Assembly: GCA_020832565.1 (NCBI GenBank)
Contig: JAFIEI010000021.1
Location: 1 to 58,051 of the forward strand
Length of the DNA: 58,051 nucleotides
DNA from: Salinarimonas sp.
Lineage (GTDB): Bacteria; Pseudomonadota; Alphaproteobacteria; Rhizobiales; Beijerinckiaceae
Direction of reading: 5' to 3'
In this document: one piece after another, positions 14,982 through 24,331 of the stretch
Layout: each line of letters opens with the position of its first letter
Position numbering within the stretch: position 1 is the first letter of the stretch
The notes under the pieces: generated by a model
What the model saw: the letters and a program-made list of their open reading frames with translations, nothing else
Told to the model about the DNA's origin: nothing
The model's database searches: none
Program-made: the position numbers and the translations under genes

Positions 14982-17900
14982 TCAACCCGCCTCGCGCAGC
15001 TGTTCCGCACGCTCCAGATCGACACTGACCAGCTGGGAGACGCCGCGTTCGGCCATGGTCACGCCGTACAGCCGACTCATCCGGGCCATGGTGATCGGAT
15101 TGTGCGTGATGACGAGAAAGCGCGTGCGGGTGGTGCGCGCCATCTCGTCGAGAAGGTCGCAATAGCGTTCGACATTGGAATCGTCGAGGGGCGCATCGAC
15201 CTCGTCGAGGACGCAGATCGGCGAGGGATTGGTGAGAAAGACCGCGAAGATCAGCGCCGTGGCGGTCAGCGCCTGCTCACCGCCCGAGAGCAGCGTCATG
15301 GTCTGCGGCTTCTTGCCCGGCGGGCGCGCGAGGATTTCGAGCCCCGCCTCCAGCGGATCGTCGGAATCGACCAGCGTCAGTTCCGCCTCGCCGCCCCCGA
15401 AAAGCGTCGTGAACAGCGCCTTGAAATGGCCGTTGACAACGTCGAAGGCGGCGAGAAGTCGCTCGCGCCCCTCGCGGTTGAGGCTCGACACGGCCTGGCG
15501 CAGGCGCTTGATCGCCTCGACGAGATCGTCACGCTCCGCACCCAGCGCATCGCGCCGCTCCTCGATCTCGCGCAGTTCGTCTTCGGCCCGCAGGTTGACG
15601 GCGCCGAGGCGCTCGCGATCATGACGCAGGAGCAGGAGCTTTTCCTCCACCTCCCCCGCCGGCGGCGGTTCGGCCCCGGTTTCGAGCCCGGCGAGCTGGT
15701 AGAGCCCCTCCGGCGTGGTTTCCAGGTTGTCGCGGATGGCCCGGTCGAGCTCCGCGAGGCGCGATTCCTGTGCATCGCGCCGCGCCTGCGCCGCGGCAGC
15801 CGATTCCCGCACGGCGGAGAGAGCAGCCAGCGCCTCGCGGGCCGTCCTGTCAGTCTGGGCCTGGGCCGTCTCGCCCTCTGCGAGCCGGTCGGCAGCATCG
15901 CGTCGTGCAGCCTCGGCCTGCTCGATCTCACCTTCCAGACGCCGGCGGCGCATGTGGAAATCGTCCGGCGCATCGCGCAGGGCTTCGAGCTCCTCGCGGG
16001 CGGAGGCGATCCGCTCGTCGATATCCTCCAGCGCCGCCCGGGCGTTTTCCGCCCGCTCGCTCCAGTTCCCGATATCGAGGGCGATGGCCTTGCGCCGGCT
16101 ATCGGCGAGTTCCGCCTCGCGCACCAGACCCTGCAGCGTGGCGCGCGCTTCGGCAGCCTCCGCGCGCGCCTGTGCGGCACGAAGCCGCGCCGCGTCGAGA
16201 CGGGATTCGAGTTCGGGAGCGGGGGTGAGCTCTTCCAGCGCCTCGCGCGCTTCCTCAGCCCGGCTCTCGGCCTCCTCCAGATCGGCATCGAGGCGCGTCA
16301 GCGCATCCGCGAGCCCTGAAAGACGCGCGATGCGATCGGCATCCGCGCGCTCGGCCTCGGAACGCCTACTCGCCGCGTCATCGCGCAGCCGGCGCGCCTG
16401 GCGGGCCGCCTCCATCGCCTGATTCTCGCCCGATGCCGCCGCGCGGGCCGCCGCCTGGGCGAAATCGAGATCGCGCCGGGCCAGATCCGCCTCGTCGCGC
16501 GCCTGCGCCGCTTCGCGCTTGAGATCACCGAGCCGGTTGCGCTCGGCGAGGCGCCGCGCCGCTGCGGAAGGCGCATCGGCTGCCGCGGCATATCCGTCCC
16601 AGCGCCACAGGTCGCCTTCGGTGGTGACGAGCACCTGCCCGGGAATGAGCTCGGATTGCAGCCGGGCGCCGGCGGCATGGTCGACCACGCCGATCTGCGC
16701 CAGCACGCGCGTCAGGGCCGGCGGCGCGGCGACATGTCGCGCCAATGGCGTGACGCCTTCTGGCAGGGCGGGGTCGTGATCGGCATCCAGCGCACGCCAG
16801 TGTATCGGGGCGTTTACATCCTGCGCGGCCTGCAGATCCTCGCCGAGGGCTGCACCGAGCGCAATCTCGAAGCCCTTGTCGACGCTGATCGCGTCGAGAA
16901 TCGGCGCAAAACCCGGATCATTGGGCGCGGCGAAGAACTTGGCCAGCGTCGCCGCCTCGGTTTCGAGCTTCTGCGCCCGGCGTTCGGCCTCGGCCAGCGG
17001 CCCGCGCGCCCTGTTCTCGGCTTCACGCGCAGCAAGAAGTGCCTCGCGGGCATCGGCGGCACGGACATCCGCCGCATCCGCGCGCGCGATCGCCTCCTCA
17101 TGCGCGGCGCGCAGGGCCTCGAGATCGGCGCCAGCGCCGGAATCGGCCAGTGCCGCGTGCTGGCTGGCGATCTCGGCGCGCTGACGGGCATAGCGTGCCG
17201 CCCGCTCGGCCTCTTCCCGGGCGCTGCGTTCGAGCCCGGCGCGGCGCGCATTGAGATCGGACAGAGCCGCCTGGGCGGCGTTGAAGGCGTCCTCGGCGGT
17301 CGCCAGCGCGGCATCGCGTTCGGCGCAACGCGCCTCGGCCTCCTCGCGGGCGGCCCTGGCCTGCGGGCCATCCTCGCCGAGCCCTTCGGCCTCCTCGCGC
17401 AGCCTGGCGATGCTCGCCTGCGCGTCGCTGATCAGCGCGTCCTGACGGACACGGTCGCGATCGAGTTCGACGAGGCGGCGCTCCAGCGCCTGGGCACGGT
17501 CCTTCGCGCGGGTCTCCTCCGCATCGAGCTCGGCCCGGGCGAGGACGAGGCGCTGCAGCGCGGCGGCGGCCTGCGCCTCCTTGTCGCGCAGACCGGGCAG
17601 CGCATGCGCCGCGATGGCCTGCAGCCGCGCCGCTTCCGCCTGTTCGGCACTGCGCGTGGCCACTTCGGCGGTGATCGCAGAGAGCGCATTCTCGGCTTCC
17701 ACCGCCTCGGTGCGTGCCTCGCGATAGCCGATCAGCTGCAGCGTGGCTTCGAGCCTGCGGATATCCGCCGAGAGCGTACGATAGCGTGTCGCCTGCCGGC
17801 TCTGGCGCTTGAGACTGTCGGCCTGCTGGTCGATCTGGCCGAGAACGTCCTCGACCCGGGAGAGGTTTTCCTCCGCCGCGCGCAGCCGCAGCTCCGCCTC

Positions 17901-18434
17901 GTGGCGGCGGGCATGCAGCCCGGCAATGCCGGCGGCGTCTTCGAGGATGCGGCGGCGCGCCTGCGGCTTGGCGGCGATAATCTCGCTGATCTGGCCCTGG
18001 CGCACCATCGCAGCCGAGCGTGCCCCGGTCGCCGCATCGGCGAATAGCAATTGCACGTCGCGCGCGCGCACCTCCCGCCCGTTGATGCGATAGGTCGAGC
18101 CGGATTCGCGCGTGATCTTGCGGGAAATCTCGAGAATATCAGTATCGTTGAAGGCGGCGGGCGCGGTGCGGTCGGCATTGTCGACGCTGACCGTGACCTC
18201 CGCCGTGTTGCGCGCGGGACGATGGCCCGAACCGCCGAAAATGACGTCGTCCATGCCCGATGCGCGCATGCTTTTATAGGAGCTTTCGCCCATCACCCAG
18301 CGCAGGGCTTCCACGAGATTGGACTTACCGCAGCCGTTCGGGCCGATCACGCCGGTAAGCCCCGGCTCGATCAGGAACTCGGTCGGCTCGACGAAACTCT
18401 TGAATCCGACGATGCGCAGGCGCGTGAGCTGCAT
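14982..18434 (-). CDS. smc: Chromosome segregation protein SMC
   Basis: SMC is the long ATPase that, with ScpA and ScpB, loops and compacts the chromosome. The 1150-residue protein has Walker A GPNGCGKSN near residue 33, a Q-loop region VRQGQISEI, and two long coiled-coil arms rich in Ala, Glu and Arg. A hinge lies around residues 500-620 (FEIALGAALGEDL). Near residue 1048 is the ABC signature LLSGGEQALTA, followed by Walker B ICVLDEVDAPL. GGGGAGGG lies 6 bases before the ATG. The high-Arg antisense frames across this gene are shadows of the coiled coil. The DsbA-like gene upstream is 60 bases away on the same strand, an arrangement I recall from other Hyphomicrobiales. Confidence 0.97.
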   Translation of the reverse strand: MQLTRLRIVGFKSFVEPTEFLIEPGLTGVIGPNGCGKSNLVEALRWVMGESSYKSMRASGMDDVIFGGSGHRPARNTAEVTVSVDNADRTAPAAFNDTDILEISRKITRESGSTYRINGREVRARDVQLLFADAATGARSAAMVRQGQISEIIAAKPQARRRILEDAAGIAGLHARRHEAELRLRAAEENLSRVEDVLGQIDQQADSLKRQSRQATRYRTLSADIRRLEATLQLIGYREARTEAVEAENALSAITAEVATRSAEQAEAARLQAIAAHALPGLRDKEAQAAAALQRLVLARAELDAEETRAKDRAQALERRLVELDRDRVRQDALISDAQASIARLREEAEGLGEDGPQARAAREEAEARCAERDAALATAEDAFNAAQAALSDLNARRAGLERSAREEAERAARYARQRAEIASQHAALADSGAGADLEALRAAHEEAIARADAADVRAADAREALLAAREAENRARGPLAEAERRAQKLETEAATLAKFFAAPNDPGFAPILDAISVDKGFEIALGAALGEDLQAAQDVNAPIHWRALDADHDPALPEGVTPLARHVAAPPALTRVLAQIGVVDHAAGARLQSELIPGQVLVTTEGDLWRWDGYAAAADAPSAAARRLAERNRLGDLKREAAQARDEADLARRDLDFAQAAARAAASGENQAMEAARQARRLRDDAASRRSEAERADADRIARLSGLADALTRLDADLEEAESRAEEAREALEELTPAPELESRLDAARLRAAQARAEAAEARATLQGLVREAELADSRRKAIALDIGNWSERAENARAALEDIDERIASAREELEALRDAPDDFHMRRRRLEGEIEQAEAARRDAADRLAEGETAQAQTDRTAREALAALSAVRESAAAAQARRDAQESRLAELDRAIRDNLETTPEGLYQLAGLETGAEPPPAGEVEEKLLLLRHDRERLGAVNLRAEDELREIEERRDALGAERDDLVEAIKRLRQAVSSLNREGRERLLAAFDVVNGHFKALFTTLFGGGEAELTLVDSDDPLEAGLEILARPPGKKPQTMTLLSGGEQALTATALIFAVFLTNPSPICVLDEVDAPLDDSNVERYCDLLDEMARTTRTRFLVITHNPITMARMSRLYGVTMAERGVSQLVSVDLERAEQLREAG

Positions 18435-18494
18435 CAGCGCGCCCTCCCCTCAAAGGATGACGCGCGACGCGAGCCGTCGCGACGGCTGAAGGGC

Positions 18495-19112
18495 TCAGCC
18501 GCCGAGCTTGGGTGCGAGGATTTCCTCGAACTGGTCAATCGACAGGGCTCCCCGGTGAACATCACCGTCGACGATGAAGGTCGGGGTCGAATTCACACCC
18601 TGATTCCGGCCTTCCTCGGCAACAGCCACGATGGCGTCATAGGTCGCCTGATCACGCAAGCAGGATTCGAATCTTTCCTGTGAGAAACCCACCTGACGCA
18701 TCATTCCGGCGAGCGCATCGAGGGGGCGATCACTGAAAGCCCATTCGCGCTGGGTCTCGAAAAGCAGGTCCACGATCGGGAAATACTGCTCCTCGTCGCA
18801 GCGCGCGAGCATGAAACCGGCCATGGCGAGCTGGTCGAGGGGGAATTCGCGCAGGATCATGCGCACCTGGCCGTTATCGACATAGCGCTCGCGCAAGAGC
18901 GGATAGGTGTTGGCGCGGAAATTGGCACAATGCGGGCAGGTGAGCGACGCGTATTCGATGATCTCTACCGGCGCATCGGGGCTGCCGACCGTCATCTCGC
19001 GCCATTCTGCCGCGTCCTCTGCATGCTCGTCGGCGAAGGCGGCCGGCCCGAACGCGAGACTCGCGACACTGGCACCCGCCATGAGGCCCATTGCATGACG
19101 CCGATTGATCAT
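18495..19112 (-). CDS. Secreted DsbA-like thioredoxin-fold protein
   Basis: The 205-residue protein has a twin-Arg-containing leader (MINRRHAMGLMAGASVASLA, cleavage near AFA), so export may be by Tat or Sec. A DsbA-type thioredoxin fold follows with active-site CPHC (Cys59, Cys62) and a cis-proline loop STPTF near the C-terminus. It probably oxidises or isomerises disulfides in the periplasm. AGGAAG lies just before the ATG at 19112; the frame extends far upstream in Arg-rich sequence that is not likely to be translated. It sits between smc and the DciA-like gene. Confidence 0.88.
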   Translation of the reverse strand: MINRRHAMGLMAGASVASLAFGPAAFADEHAEDAAEWREMTVGSPDAPVEIIEYASLTCPHCANFRANTYPLLRERYVDNGQVRMILREFPLDQLAMAGFMLARCDEEQYFPIVDLLFETQREWAFSDRPLDALAGMMRQVGFSQERFESCLRDQATYDAIVAVAEEGRNQGVNSTPTFIVDGDVHRGALSIDQFEEILAPKLGG

Positions 19113-19212
19113 TGCACTTCCTTTCGCTTGAACACGCGCGACGCGCGGTACGCTCTTCATTCTGCCCCGTCTTGTGGCAAGAATTGGCCGCAACGCGCAA
19201 GCCCGGCTCGGC

Positions 19213-19821
19213 TCACGCTTTCGTGTGCTTCGCGCGGTTGGCCTTTGCACCCGACGATGCCCGAGCCCCCGCCGCGCCGCCGATAACGGCTTCCCCGAAT
19301 CGCGTCAGCGCCGCGCGCAGGGCCGGATCATCGATCGCCTCGACCCGCGCGGCGACCGCGCTGGCGATGGCGGGATCGGGAGGCGCGGGCGCGGCGATCC
19401 GTTCGGGCGGGCGCGTCACGGGCCCCTGGCGAATGACCACACGCCCGATACAGGCCCAGCCGTAATGTGCATTCAACCGCTCGATCACCAGCGGCACGGA
19501 TTGCTGGAAATCCGGCGCGAAGGCCCCCTCGACGCGGACCACCAGCGTGGCCGGGTCCGGCGCACGCTCGGGATCGCGCGCGCCGCGCCGGCGGGGCCAT
19601 TCCAGCTTGACCGGCTGCGAGAAGGTGGCGAGATGCGCGCCGACGATCTCCGGCCAGGCCGCGATCACGTCGCCGGAAGCAAAGCCCTGCTTCGCCAGGG
19701 CCGGCGCCATGCAGCCGTCCAGCAATTCCGCGAGCGCCTTCGGACGCATGTTACGGCGCACGGTGCCCGGCACGCGGCCGGCCTGCGTCGCCTGCGCCTT
19801 GTCGGTTGCCTCCCGCGTCAT
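19213..19821 (-). CDS. DciA-like DUF721 protein
   Basis: The 202-residue product has a DUF721 domain, the family of DciA, which recruits the replicative helicase DnaB in bacteria lacking DnaC. Family sequences are ALAELLDGCMAPALAKQGF, WPEIVGAHLATFSQPVKLEW and TLVVRVEGAFAPDFQQ. After the domain comes an Ala/Pro/Arg-rich tail of about 70 residues that looks unstructured. I chose the ATG at 19821 (MTREATDKAQ), preceded by GAGGCGGC; the longer frame starts over a region of different character. Its place near dsbA-like and smc genes is usual in the order as I remember it. Confidence 0.78.
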   Translation of the reverse strand: MTREATDKAQATQAGRVPGTVRRNMRPKALAELLDGCMAPALAKQGFASGDVIAAWPEIVGAHLATFSQPVKLEWPRRRGARDPERAPDPATLVVRVEGAFAPDFQQSVPLVIERLNAHYGWACIGRVVIRQGPVTRPPERIAAPAPPDPAIASAVAARVEAIDDPALRAALTRFGEAVIGGAAGARASSGAKANRAKHTKA

Positions 19822-20000
19822 GCCGCCTCGATCCTGCCTGCCAATGTCGAATTCGATTTCCGGCACCGTCACGCTGCACGCCACACCTGTCAAGGAGATG
19901 CGGATCTTGATGCCGCTGCGGGCAGATATGACGAGATGCGATTGATGTGTCTCCATCGCTATCGTAACGCGATTTTTACGCGGTTATGTGCCGATAAGGC

Positions 20001-21278
20001 ATGACTAAAGCTACCTCCAGTAGTGCAGCCGGATCGCGTGCACAGAACTCGCCGGAACGCGTGCTCGTAATCGGAGACGATATGCGCGCCACGCTGGCGG
20101 TCGTGCGATCGCTCGGTCGCGCCGGCAAGGAGGTGCATCTGGCCCCGTTCAACTGGCATGCACCTGTTGCGCATTCCCGGTTCGTCGCCCATGTCCACAA
20201 GCTTCCCAGAAATACTGATGCACCGGTCTGGGGGGAAGCCGTCGGGCAACTGCTCGCGCAGTGGCGTTTCGATCTGATTATCCCGTGCTGCGATCGCGGC
20301 CTGATCCTGATCGATGGTGCGCCCGGGACCTTCGCCCGTGCGAAGGTTGCCCGCCCGGCGCCGCGCGAAGCCGTATCGGTACTCTTCGACAAAGCGGCGA
20401 CGCGCGCGCTTGCCGGCGAGCTCGGGCTGCCGGTCGCACCCGGCTGCCGGCTGGGCGCCGAGAGCAGCGCCGCAGAGCTCGTCGCCGGGCTCGGACTGCC
20501 GCTCTATCTGAAGCCCCGGCACTCCTAAAAGGCCGACAGCCTCGCAGAGCGCGGCAGTGTTCTGCGCATCGATGATGTGGAGGCGTTATCGCAGGCGCTT
20601 GCGCGCATTGCCCGGCCCGATCAGTGGATCGCCGAGGCAGAAGTCCCCGGTACCGGCGTGGGCTATTCGGTGCTCGCCCGGGAGGGTGTGGTGACCCACG
20701 CCTTTCAGCATCACCGCCTTCGCGAGGCGGATACCGGCGGCAGCTCGTTGCGTGTGAGCGAGGCGCCGGATCCAGAGTTGAGCGCGGCAGTGGACGCGAT
20801 GGTAGCCCGGCTGCATTATTCGGGCGTGTGCATGTTCGAATTCCGCCGCAGGCCAGACGGGCGCCACGTTCTCCTCGAAGCGAATGCACGCTTCTGGGGT
20901 TCCCTTCCCCTGCCCGTTTCGCTGGGGGTCGACTTCCCGCTGTTCCAGTATGATCAGGAGGTGCACGGCATCACCCATCCGCCGGTCGCCTACAAACCCG
21001 GCATCCGGGCGCGCAATCTGCTGCACGATACCCGCAATATCGGTCGGGATGTGTTGGGCGGTCGGGGTATCCTCGCGGCGATCGGCGGTGCGGCGGCGCT
21101 CGTGGCGCATCCGCTCCTGGCCGCTCTGGGGCGCGAGCGTTCCGATACGCTGGTGCGCGACGACCTCATGCCGGGATTGTATGAGATTGCAGGCGCGGGA
21201 CGCATGAGCATCCAGCGCTGGCGGGCGTCGCGCCTCGGCTCGGTGGAACGACGCGCGCCCGGGAAGGCGACGTCGTGA
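20001..21278 (+). pseudogene. ATP-grasp ligase gene interrupted by an in-frame TAA
   Basis: One continuous frame runs from the ATG at 20001 to the stop at 21276-21278, except for a single TAA at 20526-20528. The part before it (175 residues) has an N-terminal nucleotide-like fold (RVLVIGDDMRATLAVVRSL), then FDKAATRALAGELGLPVAPG and the strand LYLKPRHS typical of ATP-grasp domains. After the stop the frame continues with KADSLAERGSV, the glycine-rich GTGVGYSVLAREG, and the ATP/Mg-binding FEFRR and EANARFWGSLPLP. Such enzymes sit in polysaccharide loci and may ligate amino acids or similar groups. The next gene, a flippase, overlaps its stop (GTGA). The second half could restart at 20577, but it would lack the N-terminal domain. 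A sequencing error is possible. Confidence 0.85.
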
Positions 21279-22615
21279 CCATGTCCACGCCCCTGGCCGG
21301 GAGGCTGATGGCCGGTTTGCGGGACGCCGATCGCATGGATGCCGCCGCCGCCCTCGCCCTGCGTATCACCGGAGCCGGTCTTACCCTGATCACGCAACTG
21401 GTCGCTGCGCGCTGGCTCGGGCTTTCGGAATTCGGTGCCTTTTCCAATGCATGGGTCTGGGCGACGCTGGCAGCGGCGCTGGCACAGGCAGGCTTTGCAT
21501 CAACCACGACCCGATTCGCCTCCTCTTATCGTGAGGAACGTGACGGCAGATCGCTTCTGGGTCTCGTGATCTTCTCGCAGGCCGTCGCCCTCGGGCTCGG
21601 CCTCGTTGCGATCCTGGTGATCACGATCATCGCCTCCCTGCCCGCGATCGGGCTGGGGCCGGCTCAGGTCGAGGCGCTTACGGTCGGAGCGCTTGCCGTG
21701 CCGTTTCTCGCGCAGATCGATATCGGCAAGGGGCTTACCCGCGCCGCCGGATCGGCGGCTTTGGCCTATCTGCCCGGAATGCTCCTGCGTCCCGCATTCT
21801 TCCTCGTCGGCATCGCCGCCCTGATCGGTATCGGTGCCGTTCCCGATGCAGCGACCGCGATGTGGGCGAGCCTCGCGGCGGTGATCGGCGCATGGATCGT
21901 CCAGGCGCTGATCGCCGCGCGGCGGCTGCGCCCCTTCCTCGCCACGTCAGCCCCCTGCTGGAGCCCCGGGCGCTGGAGCCGCGTATCGGTGGGCGTGCTC
22001 GTTTCCGATGCCTATCTGCTCGTCGTGGCATCGGTGGATGTCATTCTCCTCAATCTGCTCGCTTCCGCAGAGGCGGGCGGTGCCTATTTTGCCGCGGCAA
22101 AACTCGCAGCTTTGACCTCTTACGTCCTGTTTGCCGTCTCGGCCGTGGCGCAGGGCCGCTTCGCGGCTCTGGCGGCGCAGAATTCCACCGGTCGCCTCGA
22201 GGCGGCCAGTCGCCGATTCTGCCGGCTCGCGCTCTGGCCGACCTTCGCCGCCGCCGCCGGCCTCGCGATTGCCGGGCCGGCCCTGCTCGATCTGTTCGGC
22301 GAGGGGTTCCGTCAGGCGGCGGGCCCGCTTCTGGTGCTGGTTGCAGCCTATGTCGTCCAGGCGGCGACCGGGCCGGTGCGTGTGCTTCTGGTGATGACGG
22401 GCCGGCAGAAGCCGCTGGCGATCCTGCTCACGGCATGCGCCGTTCTGTGCATTATCCTCAATCTCGTGCTGATACCCGTTCTGGACCTCTGGGGCGCGGC
22501 CTGGGCCTTCTTCATCACGACGACGGTCGCGAGCACCGGCATGGCGCTCCTCGCACGGCATGCACTCGGCTTCTGGTGCCTGCCGCTGCCGGCGCCGTCG
22601 GGCGAGCAGGGCTGA
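21275..22615 (+). CDS. Oligosaccharide flippase family (Wzx/MATE-like) membrane protein
   Basis: The 446-residue protein has about 12 to 14 hydrophobic segments and the opening pattern of lipopolysaccharide flippases (ALALRITGAGLTLITQLVAARWLGLSEFG split over its first helix and loop). The family moves lipid-linked glycans across the inner membrane. It starts with GTG overlapping the end of the broken ATP-grasp gene (GTGA), or at an ATG six bases later. The only likely partner in this window is the ATP-grasp gene; no glycosyltransferase is adjacent. Substrate unknown. Confidence 0.82.
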   Translation: MTMSTPLAGRLMAGLRDADRMDAAAALALRITGAGLTLITQLVAARWLGLSEFGAFSNAWVWATLAAALAQAGFASTTTRFASSYREERDGRSLLGLVIFSQAVALGLGLVAILVITIIASLPAIGLGPAQVEALTVGALAVPFLAQIDIGKGLTRAAGSAALAYLPGMLLRPAFFLVGIAALIGIGAVPDAATAMWASLAAVIGAWIVQALIAARRLRPFLATSAPCWSPGRWSRVSVGVLVSDAYLLVVASVDVILLNLLASAEAGGAYFAAAKLAALTSYVLFAVSAVAQGRFAALAAQNSTGRLEAASRRFCRLALWPTFAAAAGLAIAGPALLDLFGEGFRQAAGPLLVLVAAYVVQAATGPVRVLLVMTGRQKPLAILLTACAVLCIILNLVLIPVLDLWGAAWAFFITTTVASTGMALLARHALGFWCLPLPAPSGEQG

Positions 22616-22621
22616 GGCCGG

Positions 22622-24208
22622 CTACCCCTCTTCGACCACCGCACCGACATCCTCCAGGAAGCGCTGCGCATCCGCGACGATCTGCTTTCGGCGCTCGGGG
22701 CTCATGCGGGCGAGGTTGCGATAAGGCATGCCCATGCGCGGGTTGCCGGAGAGGTGTCCTTCGTTCTCGATCAGGAAATTCCAGTAGAGATAATTGAACG
22801 GGCAGGCCTTCTCGCCGGTTTTCGCGCGCACGTCGTAAGCACAGCCCTTGCAGTAATCCGACATGCGATCGATGTAGGCGCCCGATGCAGCATAGGGCTT
22901 GGAAGCGAGCAAGCCGCCATCCGCAAACAGCACCATGCCGTGCACATTGGGCAGTTCCACCCATTCATAGGCATCGGCATAGACCAGCAGATACCATTCC
23001 TGCACCGCGCGCGGCGTCACCCCTGCGAGCAGGGCGAAATTGCCGAGCACCATCAGGCGCTGGATGTGATGGGCATAGGCGTTCGCGCGGGTCTCTTCGA
23101 CACAGGCGCGCAGACACGCCATCCCGGTCTGCGCGCTCCAATAGAAATCCGGGAGCTTGCGGTTTGCGCCGAGCGCGTTGGTATCGGCATAGCCGGGCAT
23201 CTGGTGCCAATAGATCCCGCGCACATATTCGCGCCAGCCGATCACCTGCCGGATGAACCCCTCGGCGGCATTGAGTGGTGCCCGGCCCGCACGATAGGCC
23301 GCCTCCACGGCGCGGCAGACCTCGTCGGCGGTGAGCAGGCCGATATTGAGATAGGGCGCGATCACCGCGTGGAAGAGAAACGGCTCGTCGCGCTTCATCG
23401 CATCCTGATAGTCGCCGTAATTGTCGAGCCGCTCGTTGATGAAGCGCGTGAGCGCAGCGCGCGCATCCTTGCGGGTCACGGCCCAGGCGAACCCGGCGAG
23501 ATCGCCGAAATGGTTGTCGAAGCGGCGGGAAACGAGGTCGATGACCTCTTGCGTGATGGTGTCGGGCGAAAATGCCGTCGCCTTCGGCACGGTGATCTTC
23601 GCGGGCAGCTTCTTGCGGTTTTCCGCGTCGAAATTCCAGGCGCCGCCCTCGGGCTCGCCCGCCTGCGTCATCAGAAAACCGGTCTTGCGGCGCATCTCGC
23701 GATAGAAGAATTCCATGCGGTAGCTCTTGCGCCCATCGGCCCAGGCGGCGAATTCGGCGCGCGAGCAGACGAAGCGTTCATCCTCGCGGATCTCGACCGG
23801 CACGGCGCATTCCTCGCGCCAATCCTGCATCATCTGCCAGACACGCCATTCGCCCGGTTCCGTGACCACGACGCGATCAGGCGCATGGCGCGCGATCGCC
23901 CGCTTCAATTCGCCGGTGAACGAGCCGGTATTCTGCTTCGCATCAAGCTTCACGTAATCGACATCGACACCCCGATCGCGCAATTCCTGCGCGAAGTGGC
24001 GCATGGCGGAGAGGATGAAGGCAATCTTCTGCTTGTGGTGGGGGACATAGACGGTCTCGTCATGCACCTCGACCATGAGCACCACGTCGCGCCGCGGGTC
24101 GAGGTCGGCGAGCGCCGCGATTTCCGGCGTGAGCTGATCCCCGAGCACAAGTCGCAGGCAGCGGCCGCCGCCCTTACTTTCTGCTCCCCCATGGTCACCT
24201 CTGGCCAT
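22622..24208 (-). CDS. Iron-sulfur cryptochrome/photolyase (PhrB/CryB family)
   Basis: This 528-residue protein belongs to the FeS-BCP group of photolyases, which repair (6-4) photoproducts. It opens with LRLVLGDQLTPEIAAL, the N-terminal domain that binds the lumazine-type antenna, and has FIRQVIGWREYVRGIYW and HHIQRLMVLGNF in the FAD domain. Four cysteines, Cys365, Cys453, Cys456 and Cys469, have exactly the spacing (88, 3, 13) I recall for the 4Fe-4S ligands of Agrobacterium PhrB (350, 438, 441, 454). I chose the ATG at 24208, preceded by GAGGG; the open frame upstream is antisense to the formyltransferase gene. It is transcribed divergently from that gene and converges on the flippase. Confidence 0.93.
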   Translation of the reverse strand: MARGDHGGAESKGGGRCLRLVLGDQLTPEIAALADLDPRRDVVLMVEVHDETVYVPHHKQKIAFILSAMRHFAQELRDRGVDVDYVKLDAKQNTGSFTGELKRAIARHAPDRVVVTEPGEWRVWQMMQDWREECAVPVEIREDERFVCSRAEFAAWADGRKSYRMEFFYREMRRKTGFLMTQAGEPEGGAWNFDAENRKKLPAKITVPKATAFSPDTITQEVIDLVSRRFDNHFGDLAGFAWAVTRKDARAALTRFINERLDNYGDYQDAMKRDEPFLFHAVIAPYLNIGLLTADEVCRAVEAAYRAGRAPLNAAEGFIRQVIGWREYVRGIYWHQMPGYADTNALGANRKLPDFYWSAQTGMACLRACVEETRANAYAHHIQRLMVLGNFALLAGVTPRAVQEWYLLVYADAYEWVELPNVHGMVLFADGGLLASKPYAASGAYIDRMSDYCKGCAYDVRAKTGEKACPFNYLYWNFLIENEGHLSGNPRMGMPYRNLARMSPERRKQIVADAQRFLEDVGAVVEEG

Positions 24209-24331
24209 CCCGCCCTCGCTATGTAACCAAATGTTGTGTCGTGACGCGGCATTATCGCGCGTGAGATATGGCGCGGCGGCGATCTTTCCAGCATGCTCGC
24301 AGGCGCAGACGAAATGAAAGGATCGCCTGAC

